Below are positions 15,854 to 23,406 of a stretch of 64,000 nt of DNA, piece after piece (positions within the stretch are counted from its first letter, which is position 1; the number at the start of each line of letters is the position of its first letter). This DNA is from Geobacillus zalihae NBRC 101842. Lineage in GTDB: Bacteria > Bacillota > Bacilli > Bacillales > Anoxybacillaceae. Location: positions 62,001 to 126,000 of the forward strand of contig NZ_BCPV01000001.1 of NCBI RefSeq assembly GCF_001544135.1, given 5' to 3'. Under the pieces are notes generated by a model. The model searched no databases. It saw only the letters and a program-made list of their open reading frames with translations, and was not told the origin of the DNA. The position numbers and the translations under genes were made by a program.

Positions 15854-16509
15854 AAGCTTACATCGAATGGATGCGAACCGCATTCGTGTTTGACCGCAAG
15901 ACAATGGGCGGAGCCTTTTTTATCCCACCAGCGATGTTCATCCTATCGCTGTTGCTTATTTTGTTTGTTCCCCGCAAATCGCCAAGTATTTACGACAATG
16001 TGATTATCATCCAAGGGCTGTTCATCCCGTTTTCCGGCTGGTGCCTCATCTATCGGTTCGGCGAACTGTATGAAGACGGAGCGCAAGAGACGCTTGTCCC
16101 TTACTATAGGCAATGGGTTTGGATCGATATTGTACGTTATTCTTTCATCCATTTGTTGGGGGTTGTCGTGCTAAGCGGGGCATTCATGTGGAAATATGGA
16201 GTCTCTTCTTTGTCTTTTTTGAATCTCATTCATTTCATTCTATTGACGTTCTTTTACCTATTTTTCAGCACTGCCTCCCTTGTTCTTACAAAAAACACCA
16301 ATATCGCACTGACAGTCATTTTTATTTATACGGTGCTTGAAGTGGCCACATTAGGAACGTTCATGCCCTGGCCGCATATCTTTTTGTTCGAGCCGCCGGT
16401 TTGGGAACCGATGCTCATCAACAAATTCATCATGTTAACGCTGTCCATCTTTCTAGCAGCATTCATCACCATTGTCTGGATCAGCAAAGGAGATCGGAAA
16501 CCTCAATAA
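15850..16509 (+). CDS. six-helix membrane subunit with GTFMPWPH motif (module B)
   Basis: 219 residues, six predicted hydrophobic helices (AMFILSLLLILFVP; IIIQGLFIPFSGWCLIY; FIHLLGVVVLSGAF; LIHFILLTFFYLFF; ALTVIFIYTVLEVA; FIMLTLSIFLAAFITIVW), consistent with a second ABC-2-type membrane subunit. Between helices 5 and 6 it has VATLGTFMPWPHIFLFEPP; the module C paralogue has VATQGTFMPWPHLFLFQAP, so this loop is under constraint. Another shared segment is VIIQGLFIPFSGW / VIQGIAVPIAGW. Cotranscribed with the ATPase. Function beyond transport unknown. Confidence 0.75.
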   Translation: MKAYIEWMRTAFVFDRKTMGGAFFIPPAMFILSLLLILFVPRKSPSIYDNVIIIQGLFIPFSGWCLIYRFGELYEDGAQETLVPYYRQWVWIDIVRYSFIHLLGVVVLSGAFMWKYGVSSLSFLNLIHFILLTFFYLFFSTASLVLTKNTNIALTVIFIYTVLEVATLGTFMPWPHIFLFEPPVWEPMLINKFIMLTLSIFLAAFITIVWISKGDRKPQ

Positions 16510-16547
16510 AAGCAGACAGGGGATCATTGACGTTTGGCGGCAAATAA

Positions 16548-16748
16548 CGGCTTACCATCCGAACGAAAGGCTATGCTTACAAATTGATCAATTGGTGGCC
16601 CGACAGCGTCGTCGCTTCCACCAACTGGCTCAATCCCGGTCAAGAAGAAACGCGCAATTTTACACAAAAAGACGGCGATAAATATTATGGGCAAATTGTT
16701 GGTCAAACGGTTAGCTCAAGAGGATATGTGACCATTACCGTCAAATAA
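16548..16748 (+). pseudogene. 5'-truncated WWPDS secreted-protein gene
   Basis: An open stretch of 66 codons after a TAA, with no ATG, GTG or TTG in a credible position and no signal sequence. It reads RTKGYAYKLINWWPDSVVAS and then a tail with NFTQKDGDKYYG and VTITVK, clearly paralogous to the C-terminal half of the protein at 12416-12814. The promoter-proximal half is missing, so it is a relic marking that module B once ended with its own cargo-like gene. It ends before a good terminator. Confidence 0.75.
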
Positions 16749-16770
16749 CCCGAATCCGGATGATGAGGGA

Positions 16771-16823
16771 GTCAGGGATACGCCTAAAAAGAATGGTGCG
16801 ATCCCTGACCGCATTTTTCTTTT
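16771..16823 (+). terminator. terminator of module B
   Basis: GTCAGGGAT (16771-16779) pairs with ATCCCTGAC (16801-16809), followed by CGCATTTTTCTTTT. It separates module B from module C; I see no strong promoter between it and 16858. Confidence 0.75.
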
Positions 16824-16857
16824 GTCAACTTTTCAGAAAGAAAGCGGTTGATCGGTG

Positions 16858-18880
16858 ATGAGATGGAAATGGCTGTTTGTTTTTTATTGGAAACGATTGT
16901 TGAAAAGCAAGTTATATGTTGGCGCCAGCATCCTATTTTTTGTTTTGCTGCTTGTCAGGTTCTTTTTATTCTTTTCAGACGATATGAATGCAGGCATGGA
17001 ATACTCTGGAGATTTGCCTTCTGAAGTGTTCATGCTTGTCCAAATCGTTTCGCTCTTTTACATCGTATGGTTCTACTTTCTCTACTCCAACGAGCTTCGT
17101 TACGGCGTTTCGTCATGGTTCGCCGACGGCTACCGGATTCTGCTGGAGAAAATGAGCGCCTTGCTGGCGGTTCATGCGCTGTGCCAAGGGATCATGCTGA
17201 TGATGAGCTACGGCGTTTTTTCACTCGTGTATCTCTTCGTTGGGGTGGAGCCTTCGGATCTGTATGGGTCGTTGCTTCGGTTTCTCGTCGTCTACCAGTT
17301 CGGACCGCTCGTGCTCACCGTCCTGTACGGCGTCATCATCGCGCTGCTGTTGGAAACGAAAAAGGTCAGTTTTTTCGCTATGTTGCTTGTGTGGATCCTG
17401 ACCGGCCCGATGACGACCGAGCTGTTCATCGATCTGTCCCAAACCGTTCATGCCCGCGACTGGGCGTCGCTGCTGTTTATCGGAAAACACGCGATTCAAC
17501 AAGCGTATGATTCCTACATCGGGTTTGAGGTCGACCGCGGCGGGGAATGGAAACTAGCCACGTGGCTTCTCGTCCTTCTCGGCCTGGCCTTGCTGTCGTC
17601 GATCCGCTTTGCGCAGACGAGAAAGGAGCGGCATACGATTCTTAAAGCGCTGCTTGTCTTTCCCGTTCTCATCGTCTTGACCGCCTACAGCTCCTTGCAA
17701 ACGAACACCAAGGCGTTCACCCGGGCCGATCAGACGACCGAACTCGAGGAGTACCGTCGAATGCCGCAAACCATCAAGGCCGATTTGCGCTACCGCATCC
17801 AGTCGTATGACATTTCCTTGCATGGATCGCGCGCGGTCGTGCGCGTGGCCTTGTCCCAGTTGGACACGAACCGGCCCACGTTTCAACTATACCATTTGTA
17901 TCCGCTCCACTCGATCGAAGCGGACCATCAGCCCATCACGTTTACGAGAAACGGCGATCTCGTGACCGTGCGGCTGCCGAAACGCGCCTCGACGCTCACC
18001 TTTTCCTATGAGATCGTCGACACGGCGCTCATTCCGTACACGAACGGCCGCATCGTCCTGCTGGCGGACCGGGCGTGGTATCCGAAAAGGAGAGCTTCGC
18101 ACATGTATCAGGCTTATGAATATCGGGTGGCGGGAACGAGAGCTTGGGATGGGGCGTTCACCGATCAATTCGTTCCGAATGAAACGTACACCTTTACCTT
18201 GAACGTGGACGGCGATGTGCTGTTTTGCAATGTGCCAAAGCGGGGGACGGTTTACCGAGGGAAAGCGCAGGCGGTCACCTTGATCAAAGGGCAAGGGCAT
18301 CAACTCGTCGATCAAGGATATGAGATCACCTACCCGGCTGACTGGCCGCACATGGCGGAACGGGCGCCGACGGTCATCCGCCAGTTGGAAAAAACGTTTC
18401 ATCATGTCCAACAAATCGCATCCACGGCGGTCTCATCGCTGCCAAACAGGATTGTGTTCTCCAGCTCGGGGCTATCCTCGTTTATGGCCCATGACCATCT
18501 TGTCTATAACACGAATTTTTTTTTCGATTGGCACCTATCATATGGAACGAGATTATTATGAAAAAATGCTCCGTCTTTCCGTACCGCCGAAAGGATCGCG
18601 GATCATGTACAACGAGTGGATTTCGCTGGCCACCCGCTGGCTGATGCAAAAACAAGGCCTTTCGGTGATCGACTGGAGCTCCAAAAGCGAGTGGTTCGAG
18701 TCGCAGCCGAGATCCGTGCAGAAACAGATTGAATCGATTTATGAGGCGTTTCAGCCGCTGGATGTCGACCAAAAACAGCAATTTTTGCGGACGTGGTATA
18801 AGAACATGGACGACGCCCTGACATGGGACCGCGTCTTTGCGATGATGCAGGAGGTGAACGGCGTTGACGGTCGTCATTGA
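16858..18880 (+). pseudogene. ABC-2 permease/M1-like fusion (module C), interrupted by a frameshift in a T9 run
   Basis: Same architecture as the module B permease: membrane part to about residue 285, then an M1-like extracellular part (YDISLHGSRAVVRVAL, FQLYHLYPLHSIEADHQ, ITFTRNGDLVTVRLP). The frame ends at 18561, but the homologous C-terminal ~110 residues (GTYHMERDYYEKML... to MMQEVNGVDGRH) continue in the next frame to 18880. The switch lies in nine T at 18516-18524; eight T would give a 673-residue protein, close to the 683 of module B. It may be a true mutation, slippage-controlled expression or a sequencing error. Also lacks HEXXH. The start ATG 16858 has a weak ribosome site. Confidence 0.8.
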
Positions 18881-19730
18881 AGGATTGACGAAAATCGTGA
18901 AAAAGAAGCCGATTTTATCCGATGTCTCCCTCACCCTCTCCGGCGTGTACGGCTTGCTGGGGCCAAACGGGGCCGGCAAGACGACGTTGATGCGCATTGT
19001 GGCCGGGCTGTTGGAGTTCAATGCCGGACGGGTGTCGCTCGGAGACGAGCCGATCAGCACGGGCACGAGGGTGAAGCGGGTGAACGAGATCGGCTATTTG
19101 CCGCAAGAGTTTATGATGTATCCGGAGCTGACGATGTATGAAGTGCTTGAGCATCTCGCCGTCTTGCAAGGGGAACATCCCGCCGCCTGCCGCTCCAAAA
19201 TCGAGAAGGTCATCGAACAAGTCAACTTGTCTTCGCACCTCAACAAAAAAATGCGCGAGCTGTCCGGCGGCATGCGGCGGCGGGTGGGCATTGCCATGCT
19301 GCTGCTTCGGGAGCCGTCCATCCTCCTGTTTGATGAGCCGACGGCCGGGCTTGACATCCGCGAGCGCGTGCAGTTTCGCAATTTGTTGAAGCGGCTGGGG
19401 CACGATCATACGATCGTCATCTCTTCGCACCTTGTCGAGGACATTGAATTTTTGTGCACGAAAATCGGGGTGTTGGACCGCGGCGTGGTGCTGTTTGAAG
19501 GCAGTCCCGATGAGCTCAAGCAAAAAGCCGCCCCTTATACGTATGAGTTGGACGTGCCATTGGAGGAGCTTGACTCGGTTATGGCCGCCAACGAAGTCGT
19601 TCAAATGAGCGAAGAGCCTTCCCACGTCGTCGTGCGCGTCTTGTCCGAACAACCCATCGGCCGGCCTGTCGCCCCGCGGCTGATGGACGGATATTTGGCG
19701 TTGTTGAAAGAAGCGGAAGCGCATGGATAA
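18864..19730 (+). CDS. ABC transporter ATPase (module C)
   Basis: 288 residues with Walker A GPNGAGKTT, Q-loop LPQEFM, signature LSGGMRRR, Walker B ILLFDEPTAGLD and switch His ISSHLVEDIE. Starts with TTG 9 nt after AGGAGG and overlaps the C-terminal frame of the upstream permease by 17 nt, which supports that frame being translated at least in some cells. Very similar to the module B ATPase, so the modules arose by duplication, but base composition here is closer to the chromosome than in module A. Overlaps the next gene by 8 nt. Confidence 0.92.
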   Translation: MTVVIEGLTKIVKKKPILSDVSLTLSGVYGLLGPNGAGKTTLMRIVAGLLEFNAGRVSLGDEPISTGTRVKRVNEIGYLPQEFMMYPELTMYEVLEHLAVLQGEHPAACRSKIEKVIEQVNLSSHLNKKMRELSGGMRRRVGIAMLLLREPSILLFDEPTAGLDIRERVQFRNLLKRLGHDHTIVISSHLVEDIEFLCTKIGVLDRGVVLFEGSPDELKQKAAPYTYELDVPLEELDSVMAANEVVQMSEEPSHVVVRVLSEQPIGRPVAPRLMDGYLALLKEAEAHG

Positions 19731-20355
19731 AAAAACGATCGCCCATCATTTTTCTTTTGACCGCCGCTTGCTCGGCCGATTGTACTGGTTTCCGTTTCTC
19801 GTGTATGGGCTGTGCGTCGGGTTGATGGCGGTCTTGTCCGCCCGCTCCGACGAACCGTTTTTGCCGTACACCGTCATCCAAGGCATTGCCGTGCCGATCG
19901 CCGGATGGCATCTCGTCTTTTTGTACCGCCATTTGTACGACGAAGGGGCGAAAGACGCGTTGGTATGGCATTACCGGAAAGCGGTCGTCTTCGACTTGGT
20001 CCGCTATGCCGTTTTGCATGGGGGATGCATCGCTCTTCTTGTCGCGGCGGTCATAGGGATTCAAGGAACGATGTTTCTCACCGCTCCCGTGTTGGGGCAC
20101 CTGTTTCTGTTGTTTTTGTTTTACCAGTTGATTGGGCTTGCCTTGTTAGGCGTCTTTGGCAGCCTGGATGTCGCCTTGTCCGTCATCGCGGTCTATACCT
20201 TTATGGAAGTCGCGACGCAAGGGACGTTCATGCCGTGGCCGCATCTGTTTTTGTTTCAAGCGCCGGCCGATTCGCTGTCCCTCCTTCTCCCCATGATGTG
20301 GCTGGGGGCGGGCATTGTGATCGCCGCCGTTTTGATTGGACGGGAGTTTTGGTAA
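19723..20355 (+). CDS. six-helix membrane subunit with GTFMPWPH motif (module C)
   Basis: 210 residues, six hydrophobic helices, paralogue of 15850-16509. Conserved features: VIQGIAVPIAGWHLVFLYRHLYDEGAKD in the first third and VATQGTFMPWPHLFLF between helices 5 and 6. Last gene of the plus-strand region; no secreted-protein gene follows it, unlike modules A and (formerly) B. Confidence 0.75.
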   Translation: MDKKTIAHHFSFDRRLLGRLYWFPFLVYGLCVGLMAVLSARSDEPFLPYTVIQGIAVPIAGWHLVFLYRHLYDEGAKDALVWHYRKAVVFDLVRYAVLHGGCIALLVAAVIGIQGTMFLTAPVLGHLFLLFLFYQLIGLALLGVFGSLDVALSVIAVYTFMEVATQGTFMPWPHLFLFQAPADSLSLLLPMMWLGAGIVIAAVLIGREFW

Positions 20356-20381
20356 ACGAGGGCGGAACCCAACAGAGGAAT

Positions 20382-20436
20382 GTGGGGGCTTGCTGGTGTG
20401 GTCTCCGTTCGTTGGACACACCCGTACAGCCCCCAC
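20382..20436 (+). terminator. long GC-rich hairpin after module C
   Basis: GTGGGGGCT (20382-20390) pairs with AGCCCCCAC (20428-20436), with a partly paired interior. There is no U-tract, so it is not a classical terminator; it could stabilise the transcript end. Confidence 0.45.
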
Positions 20437-20497
20437 CTCATCTCCCCGATACGGGACAGACCATCCTAAACAAAAATAGTTTATGAGCGGGCTTTGT

Positions 20498-20843
20498 CAT
20501 CAATCGTCTTCCCGTCGCGCTCGATTTCGCGCCGGATCGCTTCGTTCAGCGCGTCGAAAAAGAGCACATCACATGAGTAAATGCCGACAATCTCGTCAAG
20601 ATCCTCTTTGATTTTCCACTTCTGTTTTCCGGTCTAGTCAATGCACAAGTCAATGTCCGAGTTGTAGCGGGCCATGCCGCGCGCCCGCGAGCCGAACAAA
20701 ACGACTTTTTGTATATCTTCTTCGCCCGCGAAATACGCCATCAGCCGTTCAAACACGGTCGGGCTCATTCCATACATCACGGTCGATCACTTCTTCTTTG
20801 ATGTTTTGCAGCAGCGCTTCGATTTCGTGGACATATTCATTCA
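20498..20843 (-). pseudogene. second MNT/HEPN copy, inactivated
   Basis: Aligns in direct orientation over nearly its whole length with 5820-6160: the MNT gene followed upstream by the last ~20 codons of the HEPN gene. The MNT frame has an in-frame amber codon at 20634-20636 (GAC TAG where the intact copy has GACTAC) and a changed 3' end. Homology stops at about 20843, where AT-rich DNA begins. The copy and its intact relative bracket about 14.7 kb. Confidence 0.85.
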
Positions 20844-20884
20844 TCTGAAATCAAACATGCTCACTTCAGAAAACAGTGAACAGA

Positions 20885-21631
20885 CTAAATCACTTCTAAC
20901 GATATTTGATGCAACATATCGAGATCTTGCGTCTGATAAGACGGAAGGAACTCGCCGTAGACACTTATATTTACTTTGCGCTGAGGAAAAGCCTCAACAT
21001 GAATTGATTCAATTCTCGCCATATAACGCCCGTTGTTTTGAATAAGGTTAAACATAAACTCGCTATAGAAAGCAGGAATATACCCTAGCTTACACCCTTC
21101 ATCTGTTAACACTTCTACTGCTTTAGAATCTTGCCTATTCTCCGGCTCTAACCGAAAATGCACCTCATCTCCCACTTTAAGATGTTGAACCACTTGATCT
21201 CCCTCATAATACCTCCAACCGGCGACATAAAAATCAAAATCGAAATGATTTCCCCATACATAAATTGGCGCTACAAATTCATAAGAATCTGTCGCAAGTT
21301 TACCACCAGTCGCTCGCAACATATCCATATCTGTACAATCGCGCGGCAAGCCGTATGTCCGCAAAATTTCTAAAAAATCCGGACGGCGCCGGTCAGGCAA
21401 ACGCCGCTCAAAAGGCCCGAACAATCTGTTAGAAACGTATTTTTTTCCTATATCCGGAAACGACAAATGAGGTTGATAACCGTTTTCTAGTGCTTCGAAC
21501 AGTCCTCTTCTCTTCCTGCTGCGTTCATAATAAAATACATACTTATCCCCATCGTGTAATAAGTTTCCAATATGATATCGCTGCCGAGTACATTCATTTT
21601 GCCAAATTAACCAAAGCACAAAAGGGCGCAT
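20885..21631 (-). CDS. HIRAN-domain protein
   Basis: 248 residues. Residues ~130-195 show a HIRAN domain: FYVAGWRYYEG, LKVGDEVHFRLEPENRQDSKAVEVLTDEG, KLGYIP, with the characteristic REPxNxxDxxAI-like segment. The N-terminal ~120 residues (HDGDKYVFYYERSRKRRGLFEAL, TGGKLATDSYEF) resemble regions that accompany HipA-like kinases. HIRAN domains bind DNA ends or single strands in repair helicases; the role of stand-alone versions is not known. It starts 3 bp after the stop of the HipA-like kinase gene, so it was the second gene of that operon. AT-rich compared with flanking core genes. Confidence 0.75.
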   Translation of the reverse strand: MRPFVLWLIWQNECTRQRYHIGNLLHDGDKYVFYYERSRKRRGLFEALENGYQPHLSFPDIGKKYVSNRLFGPFERRLPDRRRPDFLEILRTYGLPRDCTDMDMLRATGGKLATDSYEFVAPIYVWGNHFDFDFYVAGWRYYEGDQVVQHLKVGDEVHFRLEPENRQDSKAVEVLTDEGCKLGYIPAFYSEFMFNLIQNNGRYMARIESIHVEAFPQRKVNISVYGEFLPSYQTQDLDMLHQISLEVI

Positions 21632-21994
21632 CGCTTATTTCACCTCCATATACCAATTTACGAGCCATTCTTTTCGATACTGTAATAATTTTAATACCCA
21701 TTCTTTGTAAATTTTACTCATGACATTTTCTGAAACACCATCTAAAACAGTTGTGACTTGTTGCTCATTTATTTGACTGATACGATCAATTTCCTTCTTC
21801 ATTTCTTTTGGATACAATTCATAAATGAAACTTAGTAATTCTTTATATTTAGGCTTCTTCTTATGAGGAAGTCCGATTAAAGAAAAACTCCGATTTGTAA
21901 AAGCTTCGAACATTCTCTGATCTTGAAACATTTTTAGAATACGTTCTTCCTTCAATTGGTATCTTAGCGACGCCCCGTTATCATATATATATAA

Positions 21995-22100
21995 GTTGTA
22001 ATAAAGATTTTCCGATTGCTCGATTCTGTTTTCCTTCATACAAGTCAGTTTGGTAGAATGCGGCGGGCGCTCTACTGGATGTAAAACAAAGTTTCAACTT
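21995..22100. mobile_element. small insertion with imperfect inverted ends (MITE-like)
   Basis: About 106 bp whose ends read inward as AGTTGTAATAAAGATTTT and AGTTGAAACTTTGTTTT, and which is flanked on both sides by TATATA. It interrupts the HipA-like gene. The exact edges are ambiguous because the target is a TA repeat. Confidence 0.55.
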
Positions 22101-22479
22101 ATATAGGTGCAAGCTTGCAGCTAGTGTGGTGAACAATAATCCCCCAGTTATCACAGTGACGATCTTGATTGGCGATTAGCGCGTCAAATACAGGGATTTG
22201 GACAAATTCTTTTTCAAGATGAAATCCAGACAACACTTTTATTACATTCAGAAAATGATAATGTTTTAAATTGCGGCGATCAAAACTCTCTTCAATTGTA
22301 AAGAACAAATCGCCACCTTCATAAAATTCCTCATTATATAAGACGAAATTTTCAGATAAAATACCTATTGTTCCATCGTAAACAGCTAAATCGGCCTTCA
22401 TCATATCTAACCCTATATGTTGGCCGATTTTGGATGCAACAACCTCTGCCCACGCTTCCCCAGTATTTTCCTTAGGAAT

Positions 22480-22639
22480 TTTAAATAGGCTCTTCACCAA
22501 AAGTTGTACTTGATTTTTTCTGAACATACTCTATTTACGCTTGTGAGGGAAAATCAACAAATCAGTGATTTTTGCACATCTTTGGGCAGGAAACCGTATT
22601 GCTTGTCAAGTACATGTTGTGGTGAAGAGCCTTTAAATA
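22480..22639. mobile_element. 144-bp MITE with 8-bp target duplication
   Basis: Element 22488-22631, with 26-bp terminal inverted repeats (3 mismatches) beginning GGCTCTTCACCA at both ends, flanked by perfect direct repeats TTTAAATA (22480-22487 and 22632-22639). The 8-bp AT-rich duplication and GGCTCTT ends fit an ISL3-type transposase acting in trans; no coding capacity inside. Confidence 0.85.
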
Positions 22640-22869
22640 GATACCGACGTTTATTATCTGGATTAATTAACCAAAACTTCTCTCTTGTCCCAGAAGCTTG
22701 CCGCTCCTCATCTTTTTTCCAATGACTAACATCATATAACTCCATAAAAGATGATCCTTTTTTTAGTTTTTGGTTTTTGATAGAAACAAGAGAAAAAGTT
22801 GATCGCAAGAGAAGCCTGCTAAAATGATGATCATATGCACTGCTGTTTGCCTGTCTCCGATCTCTTTTT

Positions 22870-22899
22870 ATATTATCACAAACAATAATGGTCATGCAA
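22870..22899 (-). promoter_or_regulatory. putative promoter of the HipA-like/HIRAN operon
   Basis: TTGCAT (22894-22899), 18-bp spacer, TAATAT (22870-22875) on minus, directly downstream of the brxB terminator and ~125 nt before the start at 22745. Confidence 0.45.
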
Positions 22900-22930
22900 A
22901 AACCCGAAGTCCCTTTTCGAACTTCGGGTT
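22896..22930 (-). terminator. terminator of the mut-meaB-brxB unit
   Basis: AACCCGAAGT (22901-22910) pairs with ACTTCGGGTT (22921-22930); on minus followed by TTTG after the stem's own TT. Confidence 0.8.
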
Positions 22931-22936
22931 CTCCTT

Positions 22937-23374
22937 TCACACTTCCTCACAATATTCATCGAACAGCGCCTGCAGCTTTTGCACGACAGCGACCGGTTCG
23001 TGCCCTTCGATGTCGTGTCGGTGCAGCATGGCGCACAATTTCCCGTCTTTTAACAAGGCGAACGACGGCGAGGATGGCGGCTCGCCGACAAAATATTCGC
23101 GCGCGCGGGCGGTTGCTTCTTTGTCTTGGCCGGCAAAGACGGTCACCAAATGGTCCGGGCGCTTGTCGTAGTGAACGGCATGGGCCGCTGCGGGACGGGC
23201 GATGCCGCCGGCGCAGCCGCATACGGAGTTGATGAGGACAAGCGTGGTGCCCGGACGGCGGAATGCCGCATCGACGTCTTCCGGCGTGCGCAGCTCTTCA
23301 AATCCGGCTTCGACCGCTTCACGCCGCGCTTGTTCGACGATGTCGTGATAGAGCGGAAATTGAAATTGGAACAT
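22937..23374 (-). CDS. brxB: bacilliredoxin BrxB (YqiW)
   Basis: 145 residues of the YphP/YqiW family, with the CGC redox motif in [10 protein letters not shown] and the family end [14 protein letters not shown]...LFDEYCEEV. BrxA/BrxB remove bacillithiol from S-bacillithiolated proteins in the cytosol during oxidative stress. Start at 23374 follows GGAGGTG. In B. subtilis yqiW sits between bkdB and yqjA; here it keeps the conserved gene order except that mut genes are inserted before it and the island after it. Confidence 0.93.
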   Translation of the reverse strand: MFQFQFPLYHDIVEQARREAVEAGFEELRTPEDVDAAFRRPGTTLVLINSVCGCAGGIARPAAAHAVHYDKRPDHLVTVFAGQDKEATARAREYFVGEPPSSPSFALLKDGKLCAMLHRHDIEGHEPVAVVQKLQALFDEYCEEV

Positions 23375-23406
23375 CTCAACACCTCCTTCGGTTTGCCTTT
23401 ATCATA

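Larger units (their letters stand above)
21635..22745 (-). pseudogene. HipA-like kinase gene broken by two small insertions
   Basis: Three pieces in different frames make one ~280-residue protein: MELYDVSHWKKDEER to KRRYLFK (22745-22640), IPKENTGEAWAEVVASK to CKLAPI (22479-22107), and YDNGASLRYQL to WYMEVK (21988-21635). The kinase signatures survive: NQDRHCDNWG (catalytic loop) and YDNG (metal-binding, DFG-like). The first gap is a 144-bp element with an 8-bp target duplication; removing 152 bp restores the frame exactly. The second insertion separates the catalytic loop from DNG. HipA-like kinases act as toxins or regulators. AAAGGA precedes the ATG at 22745. Confidence 0.8.

Noticed and set aside
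20382-20436. Hairpin after module C as an integron attC or CRISPR-like repeat
   Set aside because: Single copy, no repeats or integrase nearby; a simple GC-rich stem is enough.
22480-22639. The inverted repeats around 22.5 kb as an invertible switch
   Set aside because: The 8-bp direct duplication outside the repeats and exact frame restoration on removal show a transposition, not inversion.
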